64,000 nucleotides of DNA from Cephalotus follicularis. Its lineage: Eukaryota; Streptophyta; Magnoliopsida; Oxalidales; Cephalotaceae. The DNA is taken from positions 471,832 to 535,831 of the forward strand of contig BDDD01000352.1 in assembly GCA_001972305.1 (NCBI GenBank), given 5' to 3'. The stretch's first letter is position 1. The number at the start of each line of letters is the position of its first letter. The notes beneath the pieces are model-generated. The model was not told where the DNA came from, made no database searches, and was given only the letters and a program-made list of their open reading frames with translations. Shown piece by piece: positions 40,617 through 51,893 of the stretch. Position numbers and translations under genes: made by a program.

Positions 40617-43600
40617 TTATTGATAGTACTTCCTCAGATGCTCGGCATTCCAAGCTCTGGCAATCTCTCTACCCCCCAAAGTTTCAAGTTTGAATGTTCC
40701 TGGACAGAGGACCCTTTTGATCTTGTATAGGCCTTCCCAGGCAGGGGCTAACTTTCCTCTGGTACCAGTAGGATCTGCAACTGCTGAGTTGCATAGGACT
40801 AGATCTCCTTGCCTTAGTGGTCTTGGGCTTACTCTCTTGTTGTAGTAACGACTTACTCTTTCTTGGTAAGCTGCAACTCTGATCATGGCCTTATCTCTGA
40901 GCTCTTCCACTAGGTCTAGGATGCTTCTCAACCCCTCTTCATTGTTGTCTTCAGTGAAGTGCACAACTCTTGGTGACTGTACTCCTACCTCCACTGGTAT
41001 AACAGCCTCTGTCCCAAAACATAGACTATATGGGGATTCTCCTGTTGTAGTCCGAGGAGTGGTTCTGTATGCCCATAATACACTCGGTAGCTCCTCGGTC
41101 CACCTTCCCTTGCTGTCTTCTAAGCACTTTTTTAAGCCCGAGATGATTTCCCTGTTGATCACCTCGGCTTGGCCATTGCTTTGAGGGTAGGCTACTGAGG
41201 CTAGCCTATGCTCTATCCTCCATTCTCTGCAAAAGTCCCGGAAGGCTTGGCAATCAAACTGCTTACCATTATCTGTGATAATGGTCCTCGGCACTCCAAA
41301 TCTGCAGATGATTGATTTCCACACAAAACTCTCTGTGTTCTTCTCTGTAATCGTGGCCAAAGGCTCTGCTTCCACCCACTTGGTGAAGTAATCAACTGCT
41401 ACAATAAGAAACTTCCTTTGGCCTGTTGCCATTGGTAGTGGTCCAACGAAGTCCATTCCCCACTGTACGAAGGGCCATGGGGCCGTAATTGATTTCAGAG
41501 GTTGAGAAGGCCTTCTACTAATGTTGGCGTTCCTCTGGCACTTGTCACACTTCCTTACTAAGTTTATAGCGTCTTGATGCATAGTCGGCCAGTAATATCC
41601 TTGCCTTAGAAGCTTGTGGGACAAAGTTCTGCCCCCAGTATGGTTGCCAAAAATCCCTTCATGAACTTCCCTTAGGGCATAGTCGGCTTCTATGGGGTTC
41701 AAACATCTCAGCCAAGGGAATGAGAAAAACCTATTGTAGAGGATCCCATCTCGGAATTGGAACCTATTGGCCCTGTACTCCAGCTTCCTTGCCTCCACGG
41801 GGTCCTCGGGCAGGATCCCGTCCCTTAGCCAAATAATAAATGGAGTCATCCAATTTGGCTCCTGTAGATCATCAATGTCCATTACCTCTGCTTGGGAGAT
41901 TGTCAGACGCTCCAGGTAATCAACTAGCACTGTTTGATTTTTCTCCAGCTCCGCTGTTGTTGCTAGCTTTGAGAGTTGGTCTGCTCTGACGTTCTCTGCT
42001 CTTGGCACCTTCACAATTCTCAATACTTCGAAAGCTGGCTTCATGCCCTGAAAATGGGTTAAGTACTTCATCATAAGGTCTTCTCTGGCCTCATACTCCC
42101 CATTCGCCAAACCAACCACCAGCTGAGAATCACTTGAGGCTTCAATCCTCTGCACCTCCAAGTGCTTTCCAATTGTCAGCCCAGCTATCAGAGCTTCCCA
42201 TTCAGCTTCATTATTTGTAGCCTTGAACTTAAACCTTAGAGCATATTCCAACGTCCACCCATCTGGACTTGTCAACACTAAACCTGCCCCACTGCCAGTG
42301 AGGCATGAGGATCCATCCACTGATAATTTCCACATTCCCTTCTCGCTCTCGGAAGGGTTCTCCTCCATACACTCCGTAGGTGTATTATCTCCAACAAAGT
42401 CGGCCAGTACTTGTGATTTGATTGCTGGTCTGGCTTCGAACTTCACATCATACTCGCCTAGTTTGACTAACCACTTGATTAGCCTGCCCGAGGTGTCAGG
42501 CTTGGCAAGGACTTGTTTGAGTGGTTTGTCAGTCAGAACCTTGATTGTATGGGCTTGAAAAAATGGCCTCAATTTCCTGGCCGAGATGATCAAGGCATAT
42601 GCATATTTCTCCACCTCTGGATACCTCCCCTCTGCATCGTTTAAAGCCTTGCTCACATAGTACACAGGCTTTTGAACTTTGTCCTCTTCTCGGACTAGCA
42701 CTGCACTTACTGCGCCCGAGGTGGCCGCAAGGTACAAATACAAGTCTTCTCCATCCTTAGGCTTTGAGATCAGAGGAGGAGAAGCCAAATATTCCTTCAA
42801 CTTGTCGAAGGCTGCTTGACAGTCATCTGACCATGAGAATCCCTTGGGATCTCTGAGTATTTTAAAGAAGGGAAGGCACTTCTCTGCCGACTTGGATACA
42901 AACCTGCTCAAGGCTGCAATTTTCCCATTTAATCTCTGAACATCCCTGATGGTTTGAGGTGGCCTCATGCTTTGTATTGAAGAGATCTTCTCTGGGTTGG
43001 CCTCTATTCCTCTGCTAGAGACCATGAATCCGAGGAACTTACCCGAGGTGACCCCAAATGTACACTTGGACGGATTAAGCTTCATGTTGTACCTCCTCAA
43101 TACTTCAAAGGTCTCCTCCAAGTCTTTTACATGAGGGTTCCTGGCTAGGGTCTTGACGAGCATGTCGTCTATGTACACCTCCATGTTCTTCCCAATCTGA
43201 GGTTCAAAAATCTTGTTCACCAGACGCTGGTAGGTGGCCCCTGCATTCTTCAAGCCAAAGGGCATAACTTTGTAGCAATACATTCCTCGGTCAGTTATAA
43301 AAGCTGTCTTCTCCTCATCCAGTTTATGCATTGGGATTTGATTGTACCCCGAATAAGCATCCAAGAAGCTTAGTAATCTATAGCCCGAGGTTGCATCCAC
43401 CAACTGATCTATCTTCGGGAGAGGGAAGTTTTCTTTAGGGCAGGCTTTGTTGAGGTCTTTGAAGTCTATGCACATCCTCCATTTCCCATTGGCTTTTTTG
43501 ACTAACACAAGATTTGCTAGCCAGTCCGAGTAGTGCACTTCTCGGATAAAACTTGCCTGCAACAACTTGCTAACCTCGTCGGCTATTGCCTGCTGCCTCT

Positions 43601-44396
43601 CAGGGGCGAAGTTCCTCTTCTTTTGCCTGATCGGAGGTCTGGCCGGATCCACACTTAGCTTGTGAACCATCACATCTGGACGGATGCCAGGGACCTCCTC
43701 TGCCGACCATGCAAAAACATCTCTATTGTCTCGAAGGAATGTTATTAATTCCTCCTTCTCCGCCTCTCCTAGTTGTGAGCCAACTTGGAGTACTCTCTCT
43801 TCGTTGCCCTCTTCTATGGGCACTTGAAGGACATCCTCAACAGGTTGTGGACGCTCTGGTTCTACATCACCTCTGAGCTCCACATTTGCTATCGAAAGGA
43901 CCTTGCCTTTCCCCTTGTCCGAGATGGCAGTTTTATAGCATCTCCTTGCCACCTCTTGATCCCCTCTGACTTCCCCCACGCCAAACCTTGTGGGGAACTT
44001 CACTAGTAAGTGTCTCATAGACACTATGGCCTCCAACAAATTCAATCCTGGTCGGCCCACTATAGCATTGTATGGGCTTGGGGTGTCCACCACCAGGAAT
44101 GTCATCTCGACTTGAGTCTGGCATGGGGCTGTGCCTGCAACCACGGACAGGTTGATAGATCCGAGAGGATGGATCGTCTCACCTGCAAAACCAACCAGTG
44201 GGGTCTTGACTGGCTTCAGCTGGTCGGCCGGGATCCTTAGCTGATCAAATGCGTGCTTGTACAGGATGTCGGCCGAGCTGCCACTATCTATGAGAATCCT
44301 CTTCATGGTAAAGAGTTCTACAAGAAGGGTAACCACCACTGGATCATCGTGAGGAAGACGTACTCCCTCATAGTCTACCTCCGAGAAGGATATCAC
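40617..44396 (-). CDS. Gypsy-2 pol polyprotein (intact, 1259 codons)
   Basis: One uninterrupted frame. Protease active site LIDSGSSADI (Asp37). Reverse transcriptase at about residues 280-460 with YIDD at 408-411. First RNase H at about 545-670 (YYVSKALNDAEGRYPEVEK). Second, archaeal-type RNase H at about 690-815 (LSVDGSS, NNEAEWEALIAGL, RAENVRADQLSKLA). Integrase at about 905-1180, with zinc ligands H912, H919, C950, C953 and catalytic D1002, D1042 and E1078. C-terminal integrase tail ending LRKYYQ. Two RNase H domains in a row are a hallmark of the Tat lineage. The frame continues upstream from gag (its first codon here is GTG), so natural expression depends on the broken gag. All catalytic residues are present. 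Confidence 0.93.
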   Translation of the reverse strand: MISFSEVDYEGVRLPHDDPVVVTLLVELFTMKRILIDSGSSADILYKHAFDQLRIPADQLKPVKTPLVGFAGETIHPLGSINLSVVAGTAPCQTQVEMTFLVVDTPSPYNAIVGRPGLNLLEAIVSMRHLLVKFPTRFGVGEVRGDQEVARRCYKTAISDKGKGKVLSIANVELRGDVEPERPQPVEDVLQVPIEEGNEERVLQVGSQLGEAEKEELITFLRDNRDVFAWSAEEVPGIRPDVMVHKLSVDPARPPIRQKKRNFAPERQQAIADEVSKLLQASFIREVHYSDWLANLVLVKKANGKWRMCIDFKDLNKACPKENFPLPKIDQLVDATSGYRLLSFLDAYSGYNQIPMHKLDEEKTAFITDRGMYCYKVMPFGLKNAGATYQRLVNKIFEPQIGKNMEVYIDDMLVKTLARNPHVKDLEETFEVLRRYNMKLNPSKCTFGVTSGKFLGFMVSSRGIEANPEKISSIQSMRPPQTIRDVQRLNGKIAALSRFVSKSAEKCLPFFKILRDPKGFSWSDDCQAAFDKLKEYLASPPLISKPKDGEDLYLYLAATSGAVSAVLVREEDKVQKPVYYVSKALNDAEGRYPEVEKYAYALIISARKLRPFFQAHTIKVLTDKPLKQVLAKPDTSGRLIKWLVKLGEYDVKFEARPAIKSQVLADFVGDNTPTECMEENPSESEKGMWKLSVDGSSCLTGSGAGLVLTSPDGWTLEYALRFKFKATNNEAEWEALIAGLTIGKHLEVQRIEASSDSQLVVGLANGEYEAREDLMMKYLTHFQGMKPAFEVLRIVKVPRAENVRADQLSKLATTAELEKNQTVLVDYLERLTISQAEVMDIDDLQEPNWMTPFIIWLRDGILPEDPVEARKLEYRANRFQFRDGILYNRFFSFPWLRCLNPIEADYALREVHEGIFGNHTGGRTLSHKLLRQGYYWPTMHQDAINLVRKCDKCQRNANISRRPSQPLKSITAPWPFVQWGMDFVGPLPMATGQRKFLIVAVDYFTKWVEAEPLATITEKNTESFVWKSIICRFGVPRTIITDNGKQFDCQAFRDFCREWRIEHRLASVAYPQSNGQAEVINREIISGLKKCLEDSKGRWTEELPSVLWAYRTTPRTTTGESPYSLCFGTEAVIPVEVGVQSPRVVHFTEDNNEEGLRSILDLVEELRDKAMIRVAAYQERVSRYYNKRVSPRPLRQGDLVLCNSAVADPTGTRGKLAPAWEGLYKIKRVLCPGTFKLETLGGREIARAWNAEHLRKYYQ

Positions 44397-46273
44397 CTCC
44401 TCATCTCCTCCAGTTATGAGCCTTTTGCTGTGAGGAACTTGTTGCCCAGCAAGGGACTGTCTCCCATAGGCCTTTCTTTCATTCGAGTCATCGCCCCCAG
44501 ACGCGACCCCCCCAGAGATGGTGTGGATAACACCTATGGGTTGTTGTTGTTGTTGTTGTTGCTCCTCCTACTGCCGAGGAGCCTCTTCTCTTCTCTGCTC
44601 TCTTCTTCCTTGAGGAGCATCTCTGTCAACATACTTGCACAGGTGTCCCTTTCTGATCAGGTCTTCAATCTGATTCTTTAATTGCCTGCACTCCTCTGTA
44701 TCGTGACCGTGGTCACGATGGTAACGGCATTACTTCTCCACACTTCTGTTCTCTGCCGGGGCCCTCATCTTCTCAGGCCATTGGAAAGGGACCTTATCTT
44801 GCTCCACAGCAAGTATCTTTGTACGTGTATCCAGGAGGGGGGCAAAAGTGTTGTAAGATGGTATTGGTGCTCCACCCCTGGATGTACCCTCTCATCTGGA
44901 AAGCTTATGCCTGAGGTCTCCCTTGGACAGGTCTGACCTCTCCTTCCTCTTCTCTCTTCCCTCGGGAGCATTTCGTGAAGCTCCCTTCTCCTCTCCTGTT
45001 GGCCAGTCCAAGGTGCTTTTTGCTTCCTGGCCAACATCTCTTCCTCAGCGTTGACATATCTCTCTGCCCTTTTCAGCAACTCTGCCATGTCCTTTGCCGG
45101 TTTCTTCAGCAGAGAGAAAGTAAATCTTGAGTTGCTCCTCAGCCCATTGTTCAAGGCTGCCAGAGCAAAGGATGGCACCAGGTCTTTCACTATGAGAGAT
45201 TCTTTGTTGAACCTGGTGAGGTAATCTCTCAACGTCTCATCCTTACCCTGCACCACATTGATGAGGTGGGTAGAGTTCCTCCTCTGAGTGGTGCTATTGA
45301 GGAACTTCGTCACAAACAGCTCCGTAAACTGATCGAAGCTCTTCACTGATCTCCTGGCCAAGGTAAAGTACCATGCCTGGGCGTCTCCAATCAAAGTCAT
45401 TGGGAATCCTCGGCAGAGCATGGCGTCCGAGGCTTGATACATCCACATAGCTTGGATGCATGAGCGTACGTGTTGAATGGGATCCGTAGACTCATCGTAC
45501 TTTTCAAGGTTTGGGTTGCGGAACCCACTGGGGACTGGCTATGCCATGATCTCGGCTGTGAAAGGGTGTGCATTGATATTTTGCACCTCGGATAGGTGCC
45601 CCCTGTGTTGTTCCACTCCTTGGAACCTCCTTTCCAGGTCAGCAAGCCTTCTACCCACTGCTTGCTCCACCTCTTCTATGTTCCTAACTCTGCTAGAAAC
45701 ATGCGACCCTCTAGCCACTGAGGCTGGGGGGTTGGCCCCACTTCCTCGGGCAGTACCAGCTCTGCGTGGAGCATTAGAACGCACTTGTGCCTCCTCTGCT
45801 CCCCTGTCCTGCTGCCAAGGATCCACATCCATGGGCTGGTGCTGAGAGTGTCCTCTCCTGGGATCGTTGGGATGATCCCTAGAGGTCGAGGACTCAGCTC
45901 TCTGAGACGCATTGATCTCAGCTCTCCTTCCCAGGGGATTGTTGTCCCCTGACCGCCTGAGGAGAGGTTCGTTTCTCCCCGATGGGTTTCGCCTGGCACC
46001 TCGTGGGTGTCTTGTCTCCACCTCTGGCCTCTGGGGGACAGAAACTCCTCGGACCACTGGCTGAGCAGGCCCAGCTTGTTATTGGTTGGCCAAAGTTGTG
46101 ACCAACAGATCTGTGATACGCTCCATCCCTTGGAGGAGCTGATTAAGTTGCTCTCCTGTGACGGGAGCTTGTTGTTGAGCCGCTGCTGGGGCGACTTCTG
46201 GCAGAGGAGCTATGATCTCCTGGTGTTGTTGGCAACCAGTGGCTCCAACTAGGGTATTCTTCCTTGGTGGCAT
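44397..46273 (-). pseudogene. Gypsy-2 gag (stops and frameshifts)
   Basis: Starts MPPRKNTLVGATGCQQHQE at 46273 after the primer site. A TAA at about 46079 replaces a Gln codon kept in Gypsy-3. The gag core is at 45448-45000 (FDQFTELFVTKFLNSTTQRR). A further shift and stops lie between about 44940 and 44700, where the zinc-like CxxHxxxHxxxxxxC motif should be. The pol frame opens at 44396. Confidence 0.87.
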
Positions 46274-46300
46274 GGTTGTTAATGGCTTCTTGTTGCGTTT

Positions 46301-46316
46301 CCGACAGACGGCACCA
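46301..46316 (-). promoter_or_regulatory. Primer-binding site of Gypsy-2
   Basis: TGGTGCCGTCTGTCGG on the - strand, two bases from the LTR end. Confidence 0.82.
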
Positions 46317-46318
46317 AC

Positions 46319-47258
46319 TGTTGATACAGAAATCCTTCTCTCAACAGTATCCTACACGGAGGACTTTTATTTGTTAAGAGAAACGCTAGCCAAAGGAGGT
46401 TGTTCTCCCGGGGACACTCCGACGCTCAAGTTAGACAAAGTGCAGATGAACTTAAGCTCTCTTGAATGTAAAAATTGCTGACCTTTGTTCAGTGTGTTGA
46501 ACTTTTATTTATAGTGGAACTTTGTAACTGATAGAGCGTGAAAGTCGGATGTGATAACTGTCCCCTAAGGAAATTCCGAGGATCTCGGGATTTCCCTTAT
46601 CTCCACCTGATTTTGCTCTTCTTTCCTTTATCTCCTCCTTAATTATCTCGTTTCCTTTGTTGTAGTTGATCAGGATTCTATCTTCTTGTTTGGATAAGTA
46701 CAAATCCCAACTAATCTGCTGAAGCTGATCCCCTTATCCCGTAGATAAGGTTGAGGTCCTCCGCTTGTAAGGCTGTTGAAGGTACTGATTATAACACTGC
46801 AGCTGAGGTCATGGTCTTCATTAGTCCGAGGACGAAGGTTGTTTGGATTCGTCCGAGGAGGAGCTTGATAGTTTCTGTGTAGTGAATGCCTCATGTTCCA
46901 TGTCTGGTAGGTCCTCTGGGCCGAGGGAGTCCTCGGCCCTTACACCTTGGATGTAGTCTTCTTCTTCCACGGATATGCTCTTGGAATGGATGTCCTGTTG
47001 TGTGGCCGAGGGTGTCCTCGGCTGGGTTGCTTCAAATGGTGTCCTCGGACCTGGATCCGAGGAGAATAATGTTTGTACTGGCATCGCTGGGTGTGTCCTC
47101 GGCACTTATGCCGAGGAAAAGTCCTCCTTATGTCACTGTTTTGTTGGTGAACAGGCTTCCTCTGCCTTTAATTCATCAATCCTTGTCACTTGGACATCTG
47201 GCAGCTCTCGGATGAGGACACGTGTTGATTTTGATTTAACATAATTTTTCCCACATCA
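46319..47258 (-). repeat. 5' LTR of Gypsy-2, with a 66-bp deletion
   Basis: 940 bp, the same LTR as 35281-36286 except for 66 bp lost after CCAAAGGA (about 46397). TATA box CTATAAATA at 46514-46506 on the - strand. Confidence 0.93.
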
Positions 47259-48851
47259 ATATACTATATTTTCGATAGTGAAAATCACGCATATCAATAT
47301 CCGATGTAACAACATTAAAATTCATTTCAATAAGATTATAATCAAAACGACAATATCCGTATCAAAATATGAATGTTATTCCGAATAAAAGTAGGAACAT
47401 AATCATAAAAGCATAAATCCGTTCAAGACGATGTATTAGTAAAAATTGACTTTATTTAATTTAACCGAAGGAATATCCAAGAATCGAAGAATTCGTACCT
47501 TAGCGTTCAAAGTCTAAACAAATGAAAACAAATCAAAAGCTGTCACACCCATTTTTCCCAACTTACATTGGACAAGCATATATGGTGATATCAGAAAAAA
47601 GCATAATAATATTCCAGCGTTCCAATTAACAATTCATAAATAAATTTGGGGAAGCATTCAGTAAGCCGGAATATAAATACAAGTCATTCGCACGTATCCC
47701 ATACTACGTTCAAGCATAATCCAAAAATTATCCTTAACATAAGGAAAATACTACAATACGGGGTATGAACCGTTCATTACAAATTACAATACAACATCAT
47801 AAATAACAACCTTAAGTTGTAAAGTAGAAGCTCTCCAAACTTCAGCAGCAATCTCCAAGATCTTCGCTTAATCTGAAATTGTAGAGGTTAGCCGTTGTCC
47901 TCACTTGGCTAAGTAGGAAGATAATGCATGCTAAGGAATATATGAATGCAACATGTATGACAGTTTACATTTAAAATATCATTTAAGTATGCCAATATAT
48001 AAGCAATCATGCCAAGTGGCCATAAACAATACATATGCATAAATACCGCACAAGGGTACAATCAATTCATACTGTGGTTTGGGTGTGTAACGCCCCAAAC
48101 CCAGAGGGTCAACCCCCAAGGTTTGATGCGCTACTAACAGTATCATTCATTTACTAATATTCAGCGGAAATTAAAAACATTCAACAATATAATAATGCAT
48201 TCGGAATAAATTCAATTTAATATCATTTGCGTGGATAAACCCAGTGTTATACAATACTGTTCATAAAAGCTCTGCCACAAGTCGGCAGGTCAAGAAATAC
48301 AATATTTAAAAATATAAATAAGTTGGTCGTCGATCTGCTGTGGAGGAGACTCACCCGGGGCTTCAATCCTCGGCTAGCTGCGAAGCCTCACCTGTACCTG
48401 ACCCATTACATTAAAATGCAATGGGTCAGCGACCACTGGTCGTGTAGGGACTACCCCCGTGCATTTATGAATGCAAATGCAGCAAGCATATGCAATGCAA
48501 ATGAGAGATGCAATATATAACAGTATAAACCAATCAATGAACAGTCAAAGAGGGCCGACAACAGTATCATTCCATAACATTCATTAACAATTATTATAAG
48601 CCTTCCCTCGGCATCCCCTACTGAAGGAGGAGCGATAACGCGCTCTAGACGTTAAGGCAGAGGAGCCGGGACAGGAATAATCATTACATTTTTGGCAGAC
48701 CGGTTCCTCGGGTTTCTCAGCTTTAGGAAGAGCAATGTACGCGCTCTAAACGTTAAAGGCAAAGGAAAGGAACATAAGCATTATACAGTATCAGTAACAG
48801 TCATTCAGTACACTATACAGTAATAATAACGGTAACAGTAACAATCAGTGT

Positions 48852-49047
48852 GGTTCATCTCGGTCGGTGATCAGTCAGTTCATCTCAGTTGGTGATCCGA
48901 CGGCTCATCTCGGTCGGTGATCCATTGGGCTATCTCGGTGATCCCGTAGGCTCATCTCAAAATAAGCATTGCCGGCTCATCTCAATAGGTGATCTGACGG
49001 CTCATCTCAATCAGTGATCAGTCAGCTCATCTCAATTGGTGATCAGG
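48852..49047 (+). repeat. Minisatellite, about 25 bp x 8
   Basis: Units like GGCTCATCTCGGTCGGTGAT plus CCGAC, with variation of the last bases. Eight units, two of them shortened or altered. Confidence 0.85.
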
Positions 49048-49219
49048 CATAGTACAGTACATTGACACTATATTAACAGTACATTATAGTACATTTATTA
49101 ACATTAACATTTACAATGAGGTCCGCCTACACTAAACAATAAAGTCACCTTTAGCACTAAACAGTCAAATATGTTAAAATGGCGCCTAAATCTTGTGTAA
49201 AACGCGCCGCATCACGTTA

Positions 49220-50330
49220 AGAGCGCATGCTCAATGAGCACGTAGGCCATGCAGGTTCATTCTAGTCCTCTCATCGCGCATGAAGGCCATGCAGGTACAT
49301 TCTCATCCTCTCATCCTCATAAGCATGCAAAGAGGGTCCAAATGCGCTACGTGAGCATCTTGTACGGCCAGGGAGTATGCAACAGAGGATTCAATGCCAT
49401 CACTGTGCTCACCATGTTCTCCTCGGATGCGGGCAAAGAAAGACGCCCAGGACAGGGAACCCATGCATGGTTGCTTGGCGCCGTGTTAAGCATGCTCTGC
49501 AGTTACTAGACACTGCTCAGCATCACGGTACAGGCTCGGAGCTCATGCTGGAACGTCGTCTGGTATGCGCTCAATATGGAAGAGGATAACTCGCGTGCGC
49601 TGCACACATGGCAGTGGGCGAGTTGGGGTGAACTAGTATATCTAGCACTATACGGCGGAGGACGAACTCACGTTGCATCCTCGGCACCCTGGGCATGCAT
49701 AGGGCGCATGCAGGGGATGAGGTGTCCTCAATGCCTTCCATGGACGGAACGTGAGCAGAGGACAATGGCGTCCTCTGTTTTAACATCCTCGGCGTTTTGA
49801 TCCTCTGCCTGAGTATCCGTTGGCACTAACACTTTGGCTCATCCCAGGCGCATGCGGGGCACACCTCGACACCTCGGCGTGTCCTCGTCGTACGGCATTG
49901 GAGCGCCCTCAGCGCCTGGTTACCTTGACATTTACAAAGGTCATCCTCGGCATCACCAGTAGGGCGTGACGCATGCGGAGGACAGTGGCGTCCTCTGCAC
50001 TTGGCGTCTGCGACTTCGCCATGGCATCCTCTGGCACCTGGTGCTGGTTCGTGACACATACAGAGGACAGTGCCATCCTCTGAAGCACGGTACCAGTGCG
50101 TGACGCACGCAGAGGACGTTCGCATCCTCTGCACTTGGCGCCCGCAACATCGCAGTGGCGTCCCCTGTCGTCGAGAGTTGGTACGACTCGGTAAAGGTCC
50201 TCTGCGGTGGTGCCCTGGCACCTCCCAGGCATGACATGGTGCACCTCGGCCTATGACGCCATGGTTGTGATGCCCAGCACGAAGGAATGCGTAACAAGGA
50301 CGCTTGCTCAAGAACAGGGACACACGAAGG
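49220..50330. repeat. GC-rich region with recurrent CAGAGGA...TCCTCTG hairpins
   Basis: Hairpins at 49756-49777, 49975-49998, 50061-50082 and 50109-50132, each with 7-8 bp arms and a loop of about 8 nt. The region has overlapping open frames on both strands due to high GC and no recognised domain. Confidence 0.65.
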
Positions 50331-50546
50331 CGTGATGTGTATGTGTGCTAACAGTGTCCATAGGCAATTTACATGCATAATATAATTGCATTTCTAAGGA
50401 ATGATTTCTACTCTAACAATAACATAAAACAATACTTTAAATTGGCTAAGAGGTGCTGGTAGGAGATCCTACCTGGAGTCTGACGAGGTCGTTGTACCAT
50501 CCCCTTTTCTCAGCTATCCTTCCTCAACTCCTTCCTTGCTCATCTC

Positions 50547-51893
50547 CTACGAGATCTTCTCTGGGTTGGCCTCTATTCCTCTGTTAGAGACCATGAATCC
50601 GAGGAACTTGCCCGAGGTGACCCCAAATGTACACTTGGACGGATTGAGCTTCATATTGTACCTCCTCAATACTTCAAATGTCTCCTCCAAATCTTTTACA
50701 TGAGGGCTTTTGGCTAGGGTCTTGACGAGCATGTCGTCTATGTATACTTCCATATTCTTCCCAATCTGAGGTTCAAAAATCTTGTTGACCAGGCGCTGGT
50801 AGGTGGCCCCTGCATTCTTCAAGCCAAAGGGCATAACCTTGTAACAGTACATTCCTCTGTCAGTTATAAAGGTTGTCTTGTCCTCGTCCGGTCTATGCAT
50901 TGGGATTTGATTGTACCCCGAATAAGCATCCAAGAAGCTTAGTAATCTATAGCCCGAGGTTGCATCCACCAGCTGATCTATCTTCGGGAGAGGGAAGTTA
51001 TCTTTAGGGTAGGCTTTGTTGAGGTCTGTGAAGTCTATGCACATCCTCCATTTCTCATTGGCTTTTTTGACTAACACAGGATTTGCTAGCCAGTCCGAGT
51101 AGTGTACTTCTCGGATAAAACCTGCCTGCAACAACTTGCTAACCTCCTCGGCTATCGCCTGCTGCCTCTCAGGGGCAAAGCTCCTCTTCTTTTGTCTGAT
51201 CGGTGGCCTGGCTGGATCCACACTTAGCTTGTGAACCATCACATCTGGACTGATGCCAGGGACCTCCTCTGCCGACCATGCAAACACATCCTTATTATCA
51301 CGGAGGAATGTTATTAACTCCTCCTTCTCCGCCTCTCCAAGTTGTGAGCCAACTTGAAGTACTCTCTCATCATTGCCCTCTTCTACGGGCACTTGGAGAA
51401 CATCTTCTACCGGCTGTGGACGCTCAGGTTCCATGTCTCCTCTGAGCTCCACATTTGCTATAGAAAGGACCTTGCCTTTCCCCTTGTCCGAGATGGCAGT
51501 TTTGTAGCATCTCCTTGCCACCTCTTGGTCTCCTCTGACTTCCCCCACGCCAAACCTTGTGGGAAACTTCATTAGTAAGTGTCTCGTGGACACTATGGCC
51601 TCCAACAGGTTCAGGCCTGGTCGCCCTATTATCGCATTGTATGGGCTTGGGGTGTCCACCACCAGGAATGTCATCTCGACTTGAGTCTGGAGTGGGGCTG
51701 TGCCTGCAACCACGGACAGGTTGATAGATCCCAGAGGATGGATCGTTTCACCTGCAAAACCAACCAGTGGGGTTTTAACTGGCTTCAACTGGTCGACTGG
51801 TATCCTCAGCTGATCAAATGCGTGTTTGTACAGGATATCAGCTGAGCTGCCATTATCAATAAGAATCCTCTTCATGGTAAAGAGCTCTACCAA
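50547..51893 (-). pseudogene. Gypsy-3 pol, 5' half (truncated)
   Basis: Protease (LIDNGSSADI, with Asn where Gypsy-2 has Ser) and reverse transcriptase with the YIDDMLVKT box, closely similar to Gypsy-2 residues 25-470. It stops at ANPEKIS, where unrelated DNA begins at about 50545, so RNase H and integrase are lost. At its start a deletion of about 60 bp relative to Gypsy-2 joins gag and pol out of frame. Confidence 0.9.

Larger units (their letters stand above)
35281..47258 (-). mobile_element. Gypsy-2: nearly complete Tat-type Ty3/gypsy element
   Basis: Flanked by the target duplication ATATA (35276-35280 and 47259-47263). On the - strand: 5' LTR (47258-46319), primer site, gag with stops, a 1259-codon open pol, tandem repeats, the antisense gene on the + strand, polypurine tract, and 3' LTR (36286-35281). 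The LTRs differ by a few percent by eye, so it is younger than Gypsy-1. The two RNase H domains and the antisense gene place it in the Tat lineage. Gag is broken, so it is not fully autonomous. Confidence 0.95.
47264..50544. repeat. Chromovirus-like LTR fragments
   Basis: Continuation of the fragment cut by Gypsy-2. New LTR-like starts appear at about 47542 (TGTCACACCCATTTTTCCC) and about 48086 (TGTAACGCCCCAAACCC). No gag or pol. The block includes a 25-bp minisatellite (48852-49047) and a GC-rich stretch with repeated hairpins (49220-50330). The right end is a sharp junction with the Gypsy-3 pol at about 50545. Confidence 0.45.

Noticed and set aside
43785-44240. + strand frames opposite the Gypsy-2 pol
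   Set aside because: Shadows of the conserved pol frame; they recur at 51354-51845 only because pol itself is duplicated there.
46886-47244. + strand frames of 89-109 codons in the LTRs, repeated in all three LTRs of the family
   Set aside because: They follow from the shared LTR sequence; two overlapping frames are open at once and neither shows a domain or ATG-dependent conservation.
49826-50378. Overlapping 111-165 codon frames in the GC-rich region
   Set aside because: High GC content removes stop codons in several frames at once; His/Arg/Cys-rich translations without domain patterns, and they cover the hairpin repeats.
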